Counted from the stretch's first letter, positions 44,300-55,376 are shown. The stretch is DNA of 64,000 nucleotides from Trichopria drosophilae (GCA_030407085.1 CM059584.1:60031501-60095500), one strand, 5' to 3'. Translations and numbers: made by a program. Notes: generated by a model from the sequence alone, not told the origin.

Positions 44300-45160
44300 T
44301 AATTACTTAAGTTACGATGGACTCATTTTGTTTAGTTATATCTCCACAATATCTTTATTTTTCTCATCAATGATGCTAAGCGATTTTAGTTTAACGAATT
44401 TGAGCAAAGTTTACGAAGCTTTCCTTTTTTTCATCTTTGAACAGTCTCTTTTTATAGTTAATGTAGTATTCTTTTTTTTTAGAATAAATCATTTTTTGAA
44501 AAGCTGCTATACGAAATCTATGAGCTTCATCATATTTTGCATCCTACCGTCTGTTAGGATTTGTACGATTCGAGTGGCAGTTATTGTATTTTTTGAGGGG
44601 TGTTGGAAGTAATTACATGGCTAATCAAGATAATAACAAATTTGTATTTGCCAATAGTGGGTATATTGCAAAGAGTTTTCAAGGAATCCTTCGTAATTTT
44701 CAACCAGAGAATTTGTAAAACCTTCCCAATCTGTTCTTTTTACTTTGATTTTAAACGATTTTTTTATAAGTAGATTTGGAAGTGGTCTGAGCTATAATTT
44801 TCATCATATAAATCAGTCTCAATTTTATCAAGCAGATTCACAACGGACAATATTTGATTTTAACCTGTGCTAACATTAATTCGACTTAAGGTTGCTGTAT
44901 TATGGACGATTAAATTTCTATTTAATAGCATTAAAAAATGTTGTACCATCAGCGTTATTTTGTTAGAAATTCTACTATTGGTGGTTTGTATTAAAGTTTC
45001 CGGTGAGAATGCAGCGTGAATCTTCTTCTATACACTCCATAATGCCATCTGTAGAATATGCAGATATCCAATTTTGGAGTAGTGTTTTCTATTTTGATTC
45101 AGTACCTTTCAAATTCGGTGCTTACGTTGGTGGTTTGAATTGGTGATGCCACCAACTTTT
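44300..45160 (-). pseudogene. Very decayed LINE segment
   Basis: Minus-strand fragments, including KRTDWEGFTNSLVENY and QHPSKNTITATRIVQILTDG in changing frames, resemble the region after the endonuclease of I-like LINEs. Probably the 5' continuation of the LINE at 42,366-43,230. Weak evidence. Confidence 0.3.
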
Positions 45161-45589
45161 TTGTTCGTGACCATGTTGCTTGCATAAGAAACAGATTGTA
45201 GATTCCGCTGTTAAGTATATCCAATAATTAATTTGTAAACTTTTAGGATGTTTGCATTTACCTTCATCTTTAATAGAGAATTGTCGACGGACAGAAAGTA
45301 TTTGTGTAAGACAATGTTTATGCTATTTTGTTAGAGTGCTGCAGCAATTAGTAGGATGAATTTTTGTACAGTGATTGTAGCGTATATATGCATTTTTAGT
45401 ATTTGTGAGCACCATTATAGATTGGCCGTCATTGTGAAAGATCATTGTTTGTCTTAGCTGCTATTAGCATTCAACTACATTAACACACTCTCGCGCACTC
45501 GCGTGTATATTGTGCGTTTCCATTGTATACAAACACTCTGATACATGTGCATGAATCGAAAAATTGAGGTCCGACCTCGTGGGAATCTC

Positions 45590-46184
45590 GCTCGAAACTA
45601 AAAATAAGAAGTTGAAGCAGGAAATAGGGTGGGAAAATTTCAAGAGAAAATGTAAAACGAGGAAATAGAAAAAATTGGAACATTCTGCGTTGAAGAATGG
45701 AGAAGTGATGTAAATGAAAGGATAGAGAAGGAATAGGCGAGAAGTAGTTTGGAGAGAAGAAAGTATCTATGGAGGTGTGGGTGAAGCGAGGCAGTGCTGA
45801 AGGAAGAGGGAGAATAAAAATGGAAAAGGCTGAAGAGCAGGGAAAAAGAAGCAGATGAACAGGAAAGGATACATCAAGTGATAAAATCAAAGTCATGAGA
45901 AAAATATAGGAGAGTAGAAGGAGAAGTAGGAGAGGGGAATGTAAACAAGTTAGAAAGGAAAGAATATAGGCAATAGGAAGATGGAGGTGTGGAAATGAGA
46001 CAAAGGGGGAATAGATATTAAATGAAAGAGGAGGAAAGAACGGGCCATGTGGGGAAGGAAGAGAAGTATGGGCACCTTGGGTTCTGCACAAAAGTAGTTG
46101 CAAACAATCAGATGAGAATGAATGTGCTAAATGAAGATGGGCGAAGATATAAGTGGACGGAAAATGCAGACCGAGAGAGTGACG

Positions 46185-46236
<52 letters not shown>

Positions 46237-46260
46237 GAGAGAGAGAGAGAATAAATGGGT
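45590..46260 (+). repeat. Purine-rich tract
   Basis: About 670 bases in which the plus strand is overwhelmingly A and G (GAGGAAATAG, GGAGAAGTAGG-type words), ending in the GA microsatellite. Open frames across it are artefacts of its composition. Confidence 0.75.
46191..46250 (+). repeat. (GA)n microsatellite
   Basis: Thirty GA dinucleotides with a single interruption (GC at 46,223-46,224). Confidence 0.95.
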
Positions 46261-48037
46261 ACAGTGCAAAGGTAAGGAAGCCATGTATAAACGTAAGCAC
46301 AAATATGTGGGTACATTACAGAAATATATATATGGTTCTCTCATAAATTTGCATAACAGCGTACTCTTTAGTTTAGATATCAATATCGATGATATTGATA
46401 ATAATTGATGTATCGGTGACTAATTTGTTTTCCTCCTTTACGGCATCCACTTTGTTATTATAATTTTTAACAAAAGGTAGAGATGTAGGATAGTCGATTG
46501 GAAAATTATTTTCCCTAAATATTTCCTAGGTTAGCAGCGTGCTTTTAGTTTAGATAGTTTAAATGTCTTTAACAACTTTACAAATATTTGACTATGTTAT
46601 GAAGAATACACGTAGCCAATTTTATTGCATTTTTAGTGGGTTCAATATTCTTAAAACGCTTAATATATATCTTCTTTGCTTGTACTATTGTATTCAGTAT
46701 TGTAGCGTTTTCAGTGATTACCCTCACAAACTACGTAGCATAAAAATAGTGTCGGTAAGAAAAGAGTTTGTAAGCCTAGCTACTTATTTTTTGGATCAGC
46801 CAACTTCTTTCTTCCATGCGTCAAAATGAGTGGTAAAGTATGACATAATTATGACGATATAATTTGTTGAAAATTTATATATTGTACTAGCCTGCAGTGT
46901 GGTAAGTAGAAATGAAATAAATCTTTTAACGAATCAGTTATTTTTTAAAATATCTATTTACATTTATTAAGCCAGTAATCCAAGTGCCGCTTTATATTGG
47001 TAGTTTTTATTAATTCATATTCAGAGAACGCATGCAACTACTGCTCTAGTATATGTATGTAGCGATATCTGACAAAAACAAATCGATTGTATTCGAATCG
47101 CGAAGAGCTTCTTTGCGTTTGAATCTTGGAAATTTCTAGAAAAAGGGGGAGATTTCTGTGTTCTCAGCCAATATGTGTAGATCCTCCACAGAATCCTTTC
47201 GTACGTTAGGGCCAATTAAAACTGCAACTCTGAAGACTAAGTGCATATTGATGATTATTTTTTGGAAAAATTACTGAGGGTAACAGGGTAATACATTACA
47301 TCCATTATAAACACTGACGATTTTTCAAAGAGTTCGAAAGTTCTGACTATATACCAGCCAAAATGAACAAATTCGATTATTTGACAAATTTCAGAATGCT
47401 TCACTGTATTTACAGAGGAATCGAATTGAAGCGGCAGTTAGAGGTCGATATTTCTTTGTCCGAAAATTATTTCAGCAGGGCAATCGCCCCACAATAAATA
47501 AATTTTCAGTAACATATTGCAGCGTGATGTGACTTCTTTTTTTTTTACAATTCGACTCAGAAAAATATACCCTTCCTGTCGAGGTTCTATGCAGCTTTGG
47601 TTCGGGCTTTTATAAGAACTTGGCTTGAGGAGCGACTGCTCCTCTTCATGCACCCCTTACCATCACTGTGCGATCTGTATTAAAAGATTAAATAGGCTTA
47701 TATATCTTTTAAACTTCGTATACAAAATTTAGTTCAACGTTAAAGAATGAAATTAATGTTATTACTAGTTCCAATTTCGCAACCTCTTTGTCTAAATTTT
47801 CGACCGTTTGTTATTTTAGAACCAGACAATATCAAGAATATTTTTAGTAACATTTTTCATTACATGTGTGCTTATATTCTATACATTTTCAATAAAATCG
47901 ATGACAACAAGAAAAAACGATGTGTAATATTGCAGAATTTATACAGATGTATCTATTCTTTTGATTAATTTACAAATATAAATTATTTGTAATATGTGAG
48001 TTGATTAAACACTTAATCATATTATTTTATAACGTAC
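46261..48037. other. AT-rich DNA without recognisable gene
   Basis: No motif, repeat or exon recognised. If the exon at 48,038 is real, this is the start of its downstream intron. Confidence 0.4.
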
Positions 48038-48168
48038 CCGTACGCTGCAAGAGTCGGATCATAATGATAGTACCCTGTTGTAGGTTGAAGAGAAGCTGCA
48101 GTCCAAGTGGTTCCCATATCGGCAGTCATAGACATAGTTGCTGCGTCCTTTATTCCGTATGGATTTCC
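48038..48168 (-). CDS. Exon of an Iroquois-class homeobox gene (mirror-like)
   Basis: Minus-strand 131-bp exon encoding GNPYGIKDAATMSMTADMG, then TTWTAASLQPTTGYYHYDPT and LAAYG. Iroquois proteins are TALE-class homeodomain transcription factors. Insect mirror/araucan-type members carry GNPYG and YYPYDPTLAAYGYG just before the homeodomain, which matches this order. The acceptor is TTCTTTCAG directly before GGA; the donor is TACGG/GTACGT, leaving phase 2. No upstream or homeodomain exon is recognised here, so flanking introns would exceed 48 kb downstream and probably 15 kb upstream. The exon has no stop or frameshift, unlike everything around it. A captured exon fragment is the main alternative; paralogue identity is uncertain. 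Confidence 0.72.
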
Positions 48169-48211
48169 CTGAAAGAAGATGCCTATAAAGCTGCATCGTA
48201 TAATTAGGATT

Positions 48212-48480
48212 TTCAGAAATATTTCTCGACCGTTGTAATTAATTCATATGAAAGAAAAATTTCTTGGTATAATTAATCACTGTACGTATAAAAGGGTGTT
48301 AAAATGTATAAAAAGTTTCGTACCTGAATCTGAATGTACGTAGGACTTATCAATAAGGTTCCGCAACATTCATCCTTAGACATTAAAAAAATTAAGAATT
48401 AAAAGAAATCATATTTCATCCGAATGTGGATGACAATTAAATATGTTAAATTTTCATAATGTGCAAAACGTAAAGCATCA
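48212..48480 (+). repeat. Single arm of the 57.7-58.2 kb fold-back repeat
   Basis: Begins TCAGAAATATTTCTCGAC about 45 bases beyond the exon's acceptor. It contains TGTACGTAGGACTTATC and AATAAGGTTCCGCAACATT, both also in the fold-back at 57,720-58,215. Confidence 0.65.
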
Positions 48481-48848
48481 AGCGAAATGAATTATTTAAT
48501 TTCCTTCAAACCCGCACTACGTAAACAACGGCGATCACATGAAAAAGCCATTAGCCCAGTCACTGGCCATTTTCCTGTGACATTCTTTCAAGCAACACCG
48601 ACTATCCTGAAAATTTGAAGTTAGGTTCTACTTACTGTCTACTTAAAAGTTGACCTTGTGCCGGTGGTTACTTTTTTACCTTCGGCGGGGGGGGGAGGGG
48701 GCTCTACCTTCTCGTTTTTTTAAATCGAAAACAACCCCCAGGTTCGATACAGGGGTAATTCTAAGCAAAAAATGTACAATTATTCTTGAATCAAAATTGA
48801 AAATAATGAAACCGTGAAGAGATTCGTTTTTTATTTTTGAGCTATTAT
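48481..48848. other. No recognisable gene
   Basis: Contains a G-rich run near 48,685-48,702; otherwise unremarkable. Confidence 0.4.
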
Positions 48849-48879
48849 CCCAGATAGCAAAGCGTGAGTCTCACGATGT

Positions 48880-50260
48880 CCTCACATTTGAGATCTCATT
48901 TGTGAGTGCATATATGCGTTCACATTGAGAGTTGAGCGTGAGAGATGTATTGCATAGGTGCGAAAAATCTCCGTTCCAACGCATAAATGAGTTTTTAGTG
49001 ATGCTCTCTTCCAACGGATTTTTTCCTATGATTGGCTGATAGTGTACCAATGGGCGATCAGCGCAGGTGGAAATTGGTGGGGGTTCGAACGGAACTACAT
49101 ACAGCCATGGTGCAAAGATTTACCGAGTCACGCAGTGAGGAAGCAATAAAAACAAAATACATATTTAGATTCTGTATTTATTACTATATTTATACTTTAA
49201 TTTTATAAACAAATAAATAAATATATTTCATTGTTGAAAATTATTTAAAACCACCATCCCTTTAAAATATACATTTTTCTTTATATAAAAAATAGGTGTA
49301 ATTTGTTACTTGTGGGTTTTCAGGGTCGCAGATCGTGATTCTGATAACGAATTAGTGATTAATGTATAACAAAATTCTCATAAACTAAGTTTCTACCGGA
49401 TTCATAAACTACTGTTCAAAATTTTGTCTGCGAATTGAAATTTTTTAAAAACTGACCTCGGGTTCGTAATTTATGATTGAAAACTTCATAGAAATTTTTT
49501 CTACTTTTTATATCATGTAATGTAGTTAGAATTACAGGTTAAATGTAGCCTGCATTTTATTATATCAACAGTATTCCTATTAATAACAATTTTATAGGCT
49601 TCACTACAGTAACGACTATCATATTCTACATGCCATAAAGAATTTGGCTTTAGGGGCTACTAAATCGACTCCTTTGATAACGTCACTGACTAACCTAAAA
49701 AATGCAAATTAAGCAGAGAGTAGATAGATTTTCATACCCAAATCTATTTTAAATCTACTTCATGAATTTTTTATGAATATATGGCAAATTTCAGCTAAAC
49801 CGGTTCAGAAACGGTCGAGAATTCGAGAGAATACATTTTTGTAGTGGTCAAATAGAGCGCGATGTTACCTCCGAAATTTATTCTTCTGGATTCTCGCTCA
49901 TTTCTGAGCTGAATTCGCTGAAATTTGACCCACATTCATATAATAACTTTAAAATAGTAAATCATTGTGAATTCTACACAAAACATATATTTTTTAATGT
50001 AAATATGGCGTCAGTAAAAACGAATTTGATGAAAATAGCGAGTCGGTATTTAGATGCCCCTTAAAAACGTAAAGAACTATTTTACATTTGTACAAAATAT
50101 ATATTATTTACATACATGCCATAAGGTTAAGCGAAATCCCTGTAAATACAATAGTTCATTTTAAATTTGCCGGACACTTTGGAAACAGCCAATAAAAATC
50201 CACCGTTATTGCGCATGCGCTTATTTCACGTGAAAGGAAAACGCACGTATGAGTGACAAT
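48880..50260. other. Unmatched DNA within the left flank of element B
   Basis: AT-rich. Holds a partial module (GGGTTTTCAGGGTCGCAGAT near 49,314) and a GTGAG/CTCAC-rich stretch just inside the terminus. No coding signal. Confidence 0.4.
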
Positions 50261-50299
50261 GGTTAGCTCATTTGAGGACTCAAATAGCACTCACACAGC

Positions 50300-50927
50300 G
50301 TCGCACAAATGGGACATTCTTTTAAAAATCGAACGGATTTCGTAAAAAATATTGGTCGACATTTTTGATTTGCTTCTAAATTTTTGTATGCGTTCCTTAT
50401 ACAAAAAAGGTCGACACGTGTTTCTGGATTTTTTTTTTAATCAATATTTTCGAAAATATGGCGGTTTGAAATTTGTAATACTCTCCAATTCTGCACTTTT
50501 TGAAATTGCCATAACTCCGGTTCTATTTATCCTATTGATTTCAGCTGGGGCTCATTTTAAAGGTAATGAAATGTTCTTTATTTCTATATGCGAAGTTTTT
50601 AAAATTGTTGCTAAAAAGCGATTGTTATAAACAATTTAATTTTAGAAAGTCCATTTACTGCTCGAGGCCGACAGTATACAAATTTTATTATTGCACCATT
50701 GAATTCCTCGGGAAATTTCCTACAAGAAACATATTTTTCCAGAATGGCGATTTTACATCTACTATGTCAAATAAATTAATTTCCGACCGCAGATTACTCT
50801 CCGTAGCGCGTGGCACTATGGCAAGACGAGAGAACACGCGTAACGAGTTGCGCAGTACATGCGTTCTTCTGTAAAGGGTACAAATTGTTACAAACATTAC
50901 TAGTGTGGTATTAATAGTAATAAAAGT
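50300..50927 (+). repeat. Element B left inverted repeat
   Basis: About 630 bp matching 55,377-55,985 in inverse orientation, including GGTCGACACGTGTTTCTGG, AATATGGCGGTTTGAAATTT and CTCGAGGCCGACAGTATAC. It differs by scattered substitutions and short indels. Open frames inside it are composition artefacts. Confidence 0.85.
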
Positions 50928-51001
50928 CATTTGTCATAATGGATAATAATATTGTTAATAAATTGAAAGTCATTTATGGGAATAAAGTAGACGCAATCAC
51001 T

Positions 51002-51546
51002 TTATTTGCTTTGTACTGTTACATTCGTCCACTTATCAGACAAAGAAAAAACCATCGCTTGCAGTTGTCTTCTGTTTATTGGTATCATAGTATGAAATGC
51101 TAATGTGCCTTTAATAGTTTTAGCTTGTAGAAAACGCTTACTCAATGTAATCTGGGCATCATTATACTCGTCATTAGTTGTATATTTACAAACTATATTT
51201 GGTAATGATTCATTTGCCCAAGTTAATAGTTCTTGTGGTGTCCGAATAGGCTTATCAATCCTTTGGAGACCAGCCCTTGCAGCTAAACGTTTTAAAGTCC
51301 CACCCAATCCATCACAAGGTCCTTTGCCATGTGATGTTGGAAAAAAATGCCATTCAGCCTCAATACCAAAATCAGATTTATGATAACACAGATTTATAAA
51401 AATTTTTTATTTTTGTATTGTGCGCAAGCTCCATCAGAAAAATAGATTATTTTTTCGGTTCCCACTAAATGTATTTTTAAAAATTCTATTAAACAGCTCT
51501 GAAAAACATAAACTGCAGCAGTGTCGTGATTAACATTCAGAAATAA
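51002..51546 (-). pseudogene. Element B transposase, C-terminal part
   Basis: Minus strand. From 51,546: VIISEC, HDTAAVYVFQSCLIEFLK, IIYFSDGACAQYKN. Then, in the frame 51,307-51,002 and just before it, GKGPCDGLGGTLKRLAARAG, NDEYNDAQITLSKRFLQAK and IKGTLAFHTM. Block for block it parallels element A's transposase. One-base frameshifts near 51,530 and 51,405 interrupt it. The upstream part of the same gene resumes at 54,888 beyond the LTR insertion. Confidence 0.82.
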
Positions 51547-51550
51547 TTAC
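51547..51550 (+). repeat. Target-site duplication TTAC, left copy
   Basis: TTAC immediately before TGTAACG. The same TTAC follows the insertion at 54,884-54,887. Removing the insert and one TTAC restores a continuous transposase reading (NLVIISEC). Confidence 0.9.
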
Positions 51551-51574
51551 TGTAACGTGGCAAAACACGTTACA
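51551..51574 (+). repeat. Perfect hairpin at the start of the LTR
   Basis: TGTAACGTG and CACGTTACA form a perfect 9-bp stem with a 6-base loop at the very first bases of the insertion. Confidence 0.85.
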
Positions 51575-51606
51575 GGGCTATCTGCCACGAGACTCACAAC
51601 GGGGAT

Positions 51607-51965
51607 AACTTAAGGGGGGGACTGGTCTTCAAGAACCGCTAATATTTCGTATGGGTGCAATTTCCGAAATGAGCTCATCACCTTATAGGGGGGACTGCTC
51701 CGAAGAAGCGGTAGTATTTATTTTGGTGATGACGTCATTCGGCTCTTTTTGAATGATATTTGTTATGAATCTGCCGGGAGGCTTTTATCCAAGGGGAAAT
51801 GTTGCCATTATAGGGGGGACTGCTCCGAAGAAGCGCTAATTTTTAATATGGCAACACATTAGGATCCATATTTGTTATGAATCTGCCGGGAGGCTTTTAT
51901 CCACGGGGAAATGTTGTCATTATAGGGGGGACTGCTCCGAAGAAGCGCTAATTTTTAATATGACA
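51607..51965 (+). repeat. 110-bp tandem repeat in the LTR
   Basis: Units contain TATAGGGGGGACTGCTCCG, AAGAAGCGCTAATTTTTAAT and TGAATCTGCCGGGAGGC. Two close copies lie at about 51,756-51,866 and 51,866-51,975, with more diverged ones at about 51,610 and 51,684. Confidence 0.8.
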
Positions 51966-52739
51966 ACAATTGAGACATAGAATTCGTAGTTTAGGAATTA
52001 ATATTTGGTAATAATAAAGGTAGCTTTAATTCGGGGTATTATTCAGTATTTAATTTTATTTTGATTATTTCCTGAAAATAATATATTGCATGCGATCAAT
52101 ATTTCAGGCGTAAACATGACTTTTCTATTTGCTTTGTTATGGAAGTCGGCTCAAGGACGGCCTTGTTGTCGATTTCGAGAGGTACGAGACCTGAACATCC
52201 AGGGTATATCGTCAAGCACGCTGCTTATTGCGGCGTGCAGGGGGGAACGACGCGTGGAGATTCTGGAATGTTCGCGAAGGAGAGGGTACGCGAGGGCGAG
52301 GTGCCGAAACTTCGCGAACATTCGAGAAGGATGAGAAGAGAGTACCGGGAGGGGACGGCCAGTCGCGTGTGCCCGTACGGGCCGCGGGGCTCTCCCTACC
52401 ATCACGATCGCGGTAGAGAGGTGGAAAAACGGCGGCCGGCGCGGCGCAAGCGTCGCGATTCCAACCGACGCGTCGGATCGCCAGTCTGCAGCAGTCTGCA
52501 GCAGTCCGTGGAAGTTTGAATAGTCCACTGGTAGCAGCCCTGGAGCCGAGAGGTACGCCTGGTCATCAAAAGGTACCAACAGCCCTGAGCGCAAATAGTT
52601 TCGGCTACGAAGTCTTTCCGTACGCCAATAGTTTGATTCTTTGTGCTCACGGCTGTTTAAATAAAATGCGCTTTTCCGATTGTCCGTTGCCGTTTCGCGA
52701 GTGAGAGTGAAAGTGAAAGTGAAAGACGGGAATCGCCTT

Positions 52740-53810
52740 CGGTTATCTGAGTCGGGTTTTCGGTTCGTATCGCGCTTCGGTTAACTTCTGCTTTGGCCGC
52801 GAATTTCTCTAGGGTTATCTTCAGGGAATCTTTCTTTTTGCGGAGAATATCTCGAGTAGATTCTTTAACGCGACTGTGGTTATCTCCCGTTGTTTTATTC
52901 GGCATACTCGGGAAAAATGTGGTTATCTTACGCTTTTTGTTCGTTCTCGTTACTTTCGGAAAGACGAAGCCCAAAGGCTACGCGCTTCGGTATGGTTAAC
53001 TATCGGAAACGTGATCGAAGACCGTTCTCTTAAAATTCTGTGAGATGCTTCGGTAAGAGGATAACTTCGTCCTTTCGAGGACTTCAGGAAAAGCCGTCAT
53101 TTGGTTATCTTGGGTGATCGTTCGGTATCCGGGAGAAATAACTAGCGGTTCGGGCGAACGTAAGATCGAACATAGTGTGGTTACCTTTATCGTCTCGAAA
53201 GTGCGTGTCCGGTGATCGGAAAGAAAGACGGTAACGAAAACGGGAATACGACGCGTGAAAAGCAAACTCCGCCGAACGTGATGCTTTGTGACGTCACACC
53301 GCGACGCCGACATGATGGCCGCCGGTTCCGATCCGCGGTCCGCAACGCGATCTCCAGTTGGCTTGGCGAGCCGTTAACTAGCATGGTCGACGTTCTAAAT
53401 TTATAGAGTGGCTTCTTATGATCGAAAACGCAAGCTCGTTAATTTTACCTTGGTTCGCTGGATCGCTCTTGTGAGCGATCGTACCTTGAACTTCCTGGTT
53501 ATCTTTTCACTCTGTTAGAGTGAACACTGTGGTTATCTGTTATCTTGCCCCTCTTGTGAGGTGGCGCTATCTTATGAATTAACGAGCGGACTTTTTGTGC
53601 AATAAGAAGGTTTTCTCGGGTAATACTCCAGCCGATCTGTCGGTGAGAAAAGGACCATGCGTGCGATGCTAACTGGACCGGGCCCTCCGCGCGGTTAAGA
53701 TACCTAGATTACTGATTCACGAGTAATCTGGTGGGGCCAAGGCTATCTCGCACTGTCGAAAGGTAGTGCCGTGTTTTTGTTATGTTTTTGTGCGTGAGGA
53801 TAACTGTCTC
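52740..53810 (+). promoter_or_regulatory. Cluster of GGTTATCT (GATA-type) motifs in the LTR
   Basis: GGTTATCT or close variants occur near 52,741, 52,814, 52,878, 52,920, 53,103, 53,500 and 53,532, with inverse forms (GATAACT/C) near 53,060 and 53,799. TTATCT is the reverse complement of AGATAA, the core bound by GATA-family zinc-finger factors. Regulatory function is inferred from clustering only. Confidence 0.45.
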
Positions 53811-54219
53811 TACGGAGATACCAAAATTGTTGCGTATAAATGTGAGTGCGTTAACTTGAATAGCAGTGTCCGCGGTAAACGATAGCGTCCGGGTAATCCG
53901 CTTTAATTTAGTAACGAAAGTGTAGATAGTTAGATTAGGGAATTCGGGAAGTAATCGGTCTGGTAATTCGCGCGGTCAGTTTGAGTGTTTCGGGTGACGT
54001 AATTTCGGTTATTTGTCCGGGTTTAGCAGATTTCAGAAAAGGGGTAGAATCAGTCAATTTGGTCGGTTTCGGTAAAGTTCGTGTGGTTCGTATAACGTCG
54101 TTCAGTGTAGTTTCAGTATGAGATTCGTATAAGTTCGGGTCGGTATTGTAGTGTCGTTTTGGGGAGGGCGCGTGCGTATCGGGCGAGCACGGTTCCTCGA
54201 CGGGTTCGTCACAGGGCGC

Positions 54220-54510
54220 CGCGACCGCGTGCGAAAGTCCCGACCGAGTCCGTCGCAAGGCAGCGCGCTTCAAAAGTCCTTGTCGAGTTCGTCGGCGGGC
54301 ACCACGTATTTAGAAAGTCCTGGTAGAGATCGTCGCCAGGCACCGCGTGCGAAAAGTCCCTGTCGAGTTCGTCGCAGGGCTCCGTATTTAGAAAGTCCTG
54401 GTAGAGTTCGTCGCCAGGCAACGCGTGCGCAAAGTCCCTGTCGAGTTCGTCGCAGGGCATCGTATTAGGAAGTTCCTGTCGAGCTCTCCGTCGGGGAATC
54501 GCGTGTCGTC
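54220..54510 (+). repeat. Minisatellite near the LTR 3' end
   Basis: About 50-bp units with GAGTTCGTCGC(A/C)(A/G)GGC and (A/T)AAGTCC(C/T)(T/G)G recur at least five times, alternating two subtypes. Confidence 0.75.
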
Positions 54511-54883
54511 GCGTATCAGAGAACCGGGTGTCGTCGCGTAGTTGGGGATCGCGAATAGAAGATGACGCCCATGATTGGGGGCGCTAGAGAGGGCGCGATG
54601 AACGTGGTGAACCGTCCTCGTCGGCCGTGCTCGCGTAATCTTTAGTCTGCGCCAGAGAATACCGCCCTCTCCCTTGCCGAGCCGGGAACTCGGGGCTGAG
54701 CTAGCGGGCACATCAGCGCCCATAAATTTGTCGAGCTTCGGCTCGGCTGGCGCCCTCTCTTACCATCCGGCGCGCCGTGCGGATTTTGTGGCCCCCCGGA
54801 AAGTTCGGTTTTTTGCAGGCGGCCACGAGCGACGACGACGGACGGGTGGAGGCGTAGATGAAGTCGAGGGGGCGGGGGTCACA

Positions 54884-54887
54884 TTAC
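54884..54887 (+). repeat. Target-site duplication TTAC, right copy
   Basis: TTAC immediately after ...GGTCACA; pairs with 51,547-51,550. Confidence 0.9.
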
Positions 54888-55076
54888 TAAATTTTTCATT
54901 CTTATTTTATCATCACTCTTGTCCCGGTAATATATTGCAAATAGATGGACTGATGCCTGGTCATTATTCCAATGTATTCCCTGAACAGAATTTTGAAGAA
55001 CAATGGCATAGTTCTCTGCAAAATCGCAGATGACGATGCATTCGTTTCGAGATAAATTTTGTTTTTTATCATTCAA
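54888..55076 (-). pseudogene. Element B transposase, middle part
   Basis: Minus strand. Reads NDKKQNLSRNECIVICDFAE, then NYAIVLQNSVQGIHWNNDQA, SVHLFAIYYRDKSDDKI and RMKNLV up to the LTR border. It matches element A's IADFAENYAFLVQDSIQSF block, with the first catalytic Asp in ICDFAENY. The N-terminal 300 or so residues found in element A are absent between here and the right arm. Confidence 0.82.
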
Positions 55077-55376
55077 AAATTCATTTTGTTAGTTTACAAG
55101 AAATGCATGCCGCAATAATTTTGTTAAGCCTTTTTCCAGAATCGCTAAATATGTATTACTTACATTTTATTGCACAATATAAACCTTAAAAGTAGATTTA
55201 GTCACTGTATCCGTTTTACGATAAACCTTTATTTATGCTTACACAAATCGTATATAAAATTTAACAGGCAAATATGTATTAGCTGTTTACTTGCTGATAG
55301 TATGTATCAGAGTGTAAAGAAATTTAGCAATGCTGATCAATATTTCGTTATCCCTTATTATAATTATATTATTACT

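Larger units (their letters stand above)
51551..54883 (+). mobile_element. 3,333-bp solo-LTR-like insertion splitting element B transposase
   Basis: Starts TGTAACG and ends GGTCACA, so it has TG...CA termini, with TTAC duplicated at both ends, as left by an LTR retrotransposon integrase (4-bp duplication as in many gypsy elements). No gag or pol is inside and no internal LTR pair was seen, so it reads as a long solo LTR or a non-autonomous LTR element. The composition is GC-rich in the second half. It contains a 110-bp tandem repeat, a cluster of GGTTATCT words and a CCTG(T/G)(C/T)GAG-type minisatellite. The last bases before the end are purine-rich (GTCGAGGGGGCGGGGGTCACA). Confidence 0.85.

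Noticed and set aside
45480..46316. 278-codon minus-strand open frame rich in Leu, Ser and Phe
   Set aside because: It is the pyrimidine-strand translation of the purine-rich tract and GA microsatellite (alternating LS repeats); there is no domain, and the openness is explained by composition.
46022..46408. Plus-strand frame with long RE dipeptide repeats
   Set aside because: Direct product of the GA microsatellite read as Arg-Glu; not a gene.
50352..50930. Frames of 80-102 codons inside element B's left inverted repeat
   Set aside because: The same sequence appears inverted in the right arm with its own shadow frames; no protein motif.
52086..54723. Several 60-147 codon frames inside the solo LTR
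   Set aside because: No homology, frames open on both strands, basic repetitive products from the GC-rich minisatellite; LTRs are normally non-coding.
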